Assembly: GCA_017464045.1 (NCBI GenBank)
Contig: JAFUEG010000381.1
Span: forward strand, 1 to 11,372
Reading direction: 5' to 3'
Origin: Lachnospiraceae bacterium
GTDB lineage: Bacteria; Bacillota_A; Clostridia; Lachnospirales; Lachnospiraceae
DNA: 11,372 nt
The stretch's first letter is position 1. The number at the start of each line of letters is the position of its first letter. Below are positions 8,339 to 11,372 of this stretch, piece after piece. Made by a program: the position numbers and the translations under genes. The notes below the pieces were generated by a model. That model made no database searches, was not told the DNA's origin, and was given only the letters and a program-made list of their open reading frames with translations.

Positions 8339-8367
8339 AATATAGCACACATTATATAAAATTGCAA
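8339..8367 (-). promoter_or_regulatory. Promoter for the antisense RNA
   Basis: On the minus strand, TTGCAA (8367-8362) and TATATT (8344-8339) are separated by exactly 17 bases: four of six -35 bases and five of six -10 bases match consensus. It faces the toxin-like gene and puts the start at the outer edge of the right inverted repeat, mirroring the plus-strand promoter at the other end. Confidence 0.55.
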
Positions 8368-8377
8368 ATGATATTTC

Positions 8378-8413
8378 AGAGTCAGGATACGAATGGGTTT
8401 CCGGCTCTTTTTT
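8378..8413 (+). terminator. Possible weak terminator before the nucleotidyltransferase gene
   Basis: AGAGTCAGGA (8378-8387) can pair with TTCCGGCTCT (8399-8408) with two G-U pairs and one mismatch, followed by TTTTTT at 8408-8413. It could stop transcription coming from upstream, or act as an attenuator, since the ribosome binding site of the next gene follows 15 bases later. The stem is imperfect. Confidence 0.35.
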
Positions 8414-8426
8414 ATTATAACTTAAG

Positions 8427-8433
8427 AAGGAGG
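8427..8433 (+). promoter_or_regulatory. Ribosome binding site of the nucleotidyltransferase gene
   Basis: AAGGAGG (8427-8433) lies ten bases before ATG 8444 and supports that start. No convincing promoter was found between the possible terminator at 8378-8413 and this site, so the source of transcription is unclear. Confidence 0.7.
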
Positions 8434-8443
8434 TTTTAACAAT

Positions 8444-9241
8444 ATGTTAATTGAAGAAAATGACAGTCCGCAAAGTGATAATGTGCTAAATTCCAATGTA
8501 ATAGAAAAGTTCAGAGCAAGGACAGACAGATTATTTCAGGAAATTGATAATCTGTCTGCATCAGATATTGAAGTTATTGTGCTTGAAGAAGTAAAAGAGA
8601 TATTAGCTGATTATGATGTAGATGCTGTAGCAGTAGATGCAGTTCTGTGTGGTAGCAGGTGCAGAGGTCTTGAGCATGAGGCTTCAGATATTGATGTTGT
8701 AGTAGAGATACATGGAGAAAATGAAAGAGAGGACTCTCTTCATGATTTACTCAATGATGAAAGACTTACCATAGGCGGCATAAACGTGGATATAAATCCA
8801 ATTCTCCCACAGGATACAGGTACACTTGCAGAGTATCTTCCGAGAGTAGAGGAATACCTTGAGGAGAAGGCAGGAGAACTTTCTAAGGCACTAAATGAGA
8901 AAAAAGAAGTTGATAAAAGCAGTCTACAATGTGCAAAATATTCAAATTTTAAAATAAAGGAACTACCAGAGGATAAACGATATAACCTTATTGCAGATGT
9001 AAAGCTTAATACAGGAAATATAATGAGCAGTCAGGTTATAGGAGAATTTAAGGATAGGGCTTCCATAATTGAATTTTGCAGACAGAATAATATAGTCTAT
9101 GACGATATAACAAACTATCTGCAAAATACGATTGAACACAAAAAGTATCAGGCAAATAAAAAGAAAGAGTCAGATAATGACAAGAACGAACTTAGTATTG
9201 ATAAGAAAGGTAAAGGTGCAGGATTAGATGATAATAACTGA
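8444..9241 (+). CDS. Nucleotidyltransferase-fold protein (265 aa)
   Basis: Residues 60-120 carry the complete signature of the DNA polymerase beta/minimal nucleotidyltransferase superfamily: GS at 70-71 (VLCGSRCRG), DID at 82-84 within a beta strand, and a third acidic residue D116 in NVDINP. All three metal-binding carboxylates are therefore present and the enzyme is probably active, moving a nucleotide from NTP to an unknown target. The N-terminal ~50 residues are helical and acidic. Residues ~160-225 form a second conserved-looking segment (YSNFKIKELPEDKRYNLIAD, then VIGEFKDRASIIEFCR) that I cannot assign, followed by a K/D/N-rich tail. Related proteins occur in Tn1549-like elements. The start is set by the AAGGAGG at 8427-8433. 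The gene overlaps the next one by 14 bases, so translation is probably coupled. A role as a toxin, like MNT/HEPN- or AbiEii-type nucleotidyltransferases, is possible but unproven; the fold call is firm, the substrate unknown. Confidence 0.8.
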   Translation: MLIEENDSPQSDNVLNSNVIEKFRARTDRLFQEIDNLSASDIEVIVLEEVKEILADYDVDAVAVDAVLCGSRCRGLEHEASDIDVVVEIHGENEREDSLHDLLNDERLTIGGINVDINPILPQDTGTLAEYLPRVEEYLEEKAGELSKALNEKKEVDKSSLQCAKYSNFKIKELPEDKRYNLIADVKLNTGNIMSSQVIGEFKDRASIIEFCRQNNIVYDDITNYLQNTIEHKKYQANKKKESDNDKNELSIDKKGKGAGLDDNN

Positions 9242-10121
9242 TAGGATAGGAAAGAAATACGCTTTAAGGGAAAACAGATTAAAGGACAGCCCTGATGATT
9301 ACAGGATAATAAGGATAGCAAATCAGAGCTTTTTATTTTGTATCATATTTGAATTAGTTGGAATTATGACTATAATGTTCTTTGGTACGGTAGGGGCAGA
9401 GATGGCAATATATTTTATGACATTTTTGTTCTCATTATTTTTATATCTGAAGCATAAAAATGATTTTATAGTTCCATTAAAAAAGATAAACGGAAAGACG
9501 TTATTACATACAGCTTTAATTACAGTATGCGGTGTTCCCATAGCTATGTTATTAAATATGTTTGCGGGGCTGTTATCAAATGCAGGAGCAGATACGGCAG
9601 AGGATATAAACATATATCCGCTTTTTGTAGCCATAGCAGCATTTGCTATAGTTCCTGCCGTCGTTGAGGAATTTGTATTCAGAGGGGTAATACTTGGAGC
9701 ATACAATAAGGTGGATATGAGAGCCGGAATTATAATAAGCAGCCTATTCTTTGCCCTGCTTCACTTTTCGCTTGGCTCGGTTATGTATGGATTCTTCTTT
9801 GGATTATTATTTGCAGCGATAAGGCTTGCAACCGATAATATGCTATATACCGTTATAATGCATTGCTTATTTAATACAATAAATATATTGTTATCTTATA
9901 TGAATATAGGAACAGTACAAGTCCTGATTGCTTTAACAGTAATTATAATGGCTCTGATTGGCTTTATAATCCTTGTTATAAGCTTTTTTAAGGATAATCC
10001 TATAGATATAAGAAAAAATCATTCTGAGGACAAATACAAGCCTTACAGAATGATAACAAAGGAAGGGTATATCTCGATAGGGATATGTCTTACAATTATG
10101 TTCTTTTTGCTGATGTTATGA
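9228..10121 (+). CDS. CPBP-family intramembrane metalloprotease (CAAX protease/Abi), 297 aa
   Basis: This is a polytopic membrane protein with about eight hydrophobic segments (roughly 35-55, 58-74, 92-116, 129-147, 167-181, 184-200, 205-223, 229-254, and a C-terminal one at 280-297). It has the three motifs of the CPBP family: EEFVFR (E147, E148, R152), FFALLH (F175 and H179), and HCLFN (H212, N216). The glutamates and histidines are the expected metal site, so it should be an active protease in the membrane. Family members process prenylated proteins in eukaryotes and serve in bacteriocin self-immunity, and some are called abortive infection proteins; the substrate here is unknown. The ATG at 9228 has only a weak ribosome binding site (AAAGGTG) and overlaps the end of the nucleotidyltransferase gene by 14 bases, which suggests translational coupling and a joint function. 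The coding strand ends at 10121 just before a strong terminator. Confidence 0.9.
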   Translation: MIITDRIGKKYALRENRLKDSPDDYRIIRIANQSFLFCIIFELVGIMTIMFFGTVGAEMAIYFMTFLFSLFLYLKHKNDFIVPLKKINGKTLLHTALITVCGVPIAMLLNMFAGLLSNAGADTAEDINIYPLFVAIAAFAIVPAVVEEFVFRGVILGAYNKVDMRAGIIISSLFFALLHFSLGSVMYGFFFGLLFAAIRLATDNMLYTVIMHCLFNTINILLSYMNIGTVQVLIALTVIIMALIGFIILVISFFKDNPIDIRKNHSEDKYKPYRMITKEGYISIGICLTIMFFLLML

Positions 10122-10124
10122 TAT

Positions 10125-10178
10125 AAAAAGGCATATCGTGGCCACACTCAATGAGTGTAGCTACGGTATGTCTTTTTT
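10125..10178. terminator. Bidirectional terminator between CPBP protease and relaxase genes
   Basis: A long hairpin centred on CACTC-AAT-GAGTG (10145-10157) has arms extending outward with a few mismatches to AAAAAGGCATA on the left and TATGTCTTTTTT on the right. T-runs on both strands let it terminate the plus-strand protease gene and the minus-strand relaxase gene, whose stop codon is at 10177-10179. Confidence 0.85.
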
Positions 10179-11372
10179 ATATTTCATTATTGTTTCGATG
10201 ATGATAAACATCAAGCTCTTTTTGATATTTCTTTAGTTCTGCGATTGCTTTTTTATTTTCGCTTATCTGCTCCATAAGAATATTAGCGGTTTCTTCTGTG
10301 GATTCAAGTCTTTGCTGTAAGATAGAAATGTATTCTGCTGCTTTTTCTTTATCATGAAGGATATTCTTATTGATTTTTGTTCTTGATATAAAATCCTCCG
10401 CCAGAGCAAAAGCGTTAAGCTCCTGTTCGTGCTCCTGATAATACCTTTCCTGATTGCTTGACTTTAAATATCGTTTGTTAAACTGAAAAGTATCTGAATA
10501 TATACGGCAGTTTTCAATCAAAGTACGGAGTTGTTCCATTGATTTTTGATATTTGGCAACTATGGCTAAGTTATTATTGTTGTCTGCACTTAGTTCTTTG
10601 ATTTTTGATTTTATGTTAGTATAATCAATATGATATTTCTCACGTAGCTCTGATTTTATTTGTTCAGCCAGCATAGCATTTTGACGATTTTTCCATTTAT
10701 TCAAGCCAATATTTGATGATGAAAGGTCTTCACTTGAGGTGTCGAGCATACTCTTAATTTTTATTTTTGTTCTGTCTATTGCCTTATCCGTCTTTGACAT
10801 ATTAGCACGTTCTTCTTGGCGTTTAATACGGTTAGCGATACGCTTGGCAATCATTTCATCTGAGTATCCTGCTCCGAGACTATAGCCTCTGTTCCATTTG
10901 TCGTTTTCGGTAGAATTTGGAAGTTTATATTTTGTTACCTTTCCGTATTTCTTAGAATTGCCAAATGAGATTTTAACTCCGATAGCTTTTAACCTTTCTA
11001 TAAAATTCTCAAAATCAGAAGCATATTTTATCTGAGAATTTATCAAATCACGAAGCTGCTGCTTCTTTGAACCTGTTGGATTTTGCATATCGCTTAGCCA
11101 CTCTTTATAACTTTTCCCTTTTCCTTTTTTCCTATCGATTACATCAAGTCCATATTCACGACATAGTTCATCATTTGTTTTTTGAAGTTTGTGCAGTAGT
11201 GTCAGATTGTCATCAAGCTTTCTTCCGGTCATATCACGTTGAGCGGCACAGACAACAAAGTGATTATGCAGATGTCCTTTATCAATATGAGTTGCACACA
11301 CAAAGGCATACTTTTCGCCAAAAAGCCGTTTCATCATTTCAAGTCCGATTTTGTGAGCTTCATCAGGCAATA
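10177..11372 (-). CDS. MobA/MOBP-type relaxase, C-terminal part (partial, 5' end outside window)
   Basis: The minus-strand frame runs off the right edge, so its N-terminus, with the likely catalytic tyrosine, is missing; the TTG near 11370 is merely the first in-frame codon that could start translation, not the real start. About 30 residues in is the relaxase metal-binding motif HIDKGHLHNHFVV (nucleotides ~11289-11251), the three-histidine motif III of MobA/VirD2-like enzymes. This protein nicks the origin of transfer, stays attached to the 5' end and leads the strand into the recipient. After the motif come ~120 residues with GVKISFGNSKKYGKVTKYKL and a RGYSLG..YSDE segment, common after the nickase domain, then ~200 lysine- and glutamate-rich residues predicted as coiled coil to the C-terminus. 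The gene is convergent with the rest of the window. Its origin of transfer is probably beyond the right edge, near the gene's start. Confidence 0.88.
   Translation of the reverse strand, partial: LPDEAHKIGLEMMKRLFGEKYAFVCATHIDKGHLHNHFVVCAAQRDMTGRKLDDNLTLLHKLQKTNDELCREYGLDVIDRKKGKGKSYKEWLSDMQNPTGSKKQQLRDLINSQIKYASDFENFIERLKAIGVKISFGNSKKYGKVTKYKLPNSTENDKWNRGYSLGAGYSDEMIAKRIANRIKRQEERANMSKTDKAIDRTKIKIKSMLDTSSEDLSSSNIGLNKWKNRQNAMLAEQIKSELREKYHIDYTNIKSKIKELSADNNNNLAIVAKYQKSMEQLRTLIENCRIYSDTFQFNKRYLKSSNQERYYQEHEQELNAFALAEDFISRTKINKNILHDKEKAAEYISILQQRLESTEETANILMEQISENKKAIAELKKYQKELDVYHHRNNNEI

Larger units (their letters stand above)
7970..8443. other. 474-base region without a conventional gene, holding a type I toxin-antitoxin-like locus
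   Basis: Between the giant gene and the nucleotidyltransferase gene there is no full-length protein gene. The stretch holds facing promoters, a structured leader, a short hydrophobic reading frame with a broken start, a central bidirectional terminator, inverted repeats at both ends, and a second possible terminator just before the next ribosome binding site. I see no clear terminator immediately after the giant gene at 7970-8000, so transcripts from upstream may run into the locus. The individual parts are listed separately. Confidence 0.6.

Noticed and set aside
8336..8341. TATAAT on the plus strand as a promoter for the nucleotidyltransferase gene
   Set aside because: No -35 box lies at a fitting distance and a possible terminator follows at 8378-8413; the overlapping minus-strand promoter fits better.
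8103..8348. An 81-codon minus-strand frame across the toxin-like locus
   Set aside because: It is antisense to the hydrophobic frame, has an N- and Y-rich composition typical of a shadow, and lacks a ribosome binding site.
9323..9706. A 127-codon minus-strand frame
   Set aside because: It is the antisense of the CPBP protease, whose motifs and membrane segments are clear.
1..11372. tRNA or rRNA genes, CRISPR arrays, insertion sequences, inteins
   Set aside because: I saw no cloverleaf, spaced repeats, transposase motifs or intein splice motifs anywhere in the window.

Overview
The window looks like the backbone of an integrative and conjugative element (or related mobilisable element) from a low-GC Gram-positive bacterium, most likely a Clostridia/Lachnospiraceae-type gut or oral Firmicute. 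The reasons are AT-rich coding sequence, strong AAGGAGG ribosome binding sites, and the gene set itself: the end of a topoisomerase III, a giant methylase-helicase protein and a MobA-type relaxase, which is the cargo of Tn1549/CTn-like elements. The species cannot be named from sequence alone.

Layout, left to right. (1) Positions 2-439 (+) are the 3' end of a DNA topoisomerase III gene that enters from outside the window. (2) Positions 470-7969 (+) encode a 2,499-residue protein joining an ArdC/LtrC-like N-terminus, a disordered linker, two copies of a ~100-residue module, an N6-adenine methylase-like domain, an SNF2-type helicase and a coiled-coil tail. (3) Positions 7970-8443 hold no conventional gene. 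They do contain a compact locus with the layout of a type I toxin-antitoxin system: an extended -10 promoter, a leader that can fold over its own ribosome binding site, a small hydrophobic peptide frame, a bidirectional terminator, and a facing promoter for a short antisense RNA. The two predicted RNAs start with the same sequence because the locus is bounded by inverted repeats. The hydrophobic frame lacks an in-frame ATG and appears to be knocked out by one extra G just after the start codon. (4) Positions 8444-9241 (+) encode a nucleotidyltransferase-fold protein with a complete catalytic triad; it overlaps by 14 bases (5) a CPBP-family intramembrane protease at 9228-10121 (+). (6) A strong bidirectional hairpin terminator at 10125-10178 separates this block from (7) a relaxase gene on the minus strand, cut off at the right edge of the window.

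Working together: relaxase and topoisomerase serve DNA processing during transfer. The giant methylase-helicase probably handles or protects the incoming DNA (inference, by analogy with ArdC and phage P1 DarB-type proteins). The toxin-antitoxin-like locus and the nucleotidyltransferase-protease pair look like accessory stability or defence functions inserted between the transfer genes. The most interesting parts are the symmetric toxin-antitoxin-like locus and the overlapping nucleotidyltransferase/CPBP pair.
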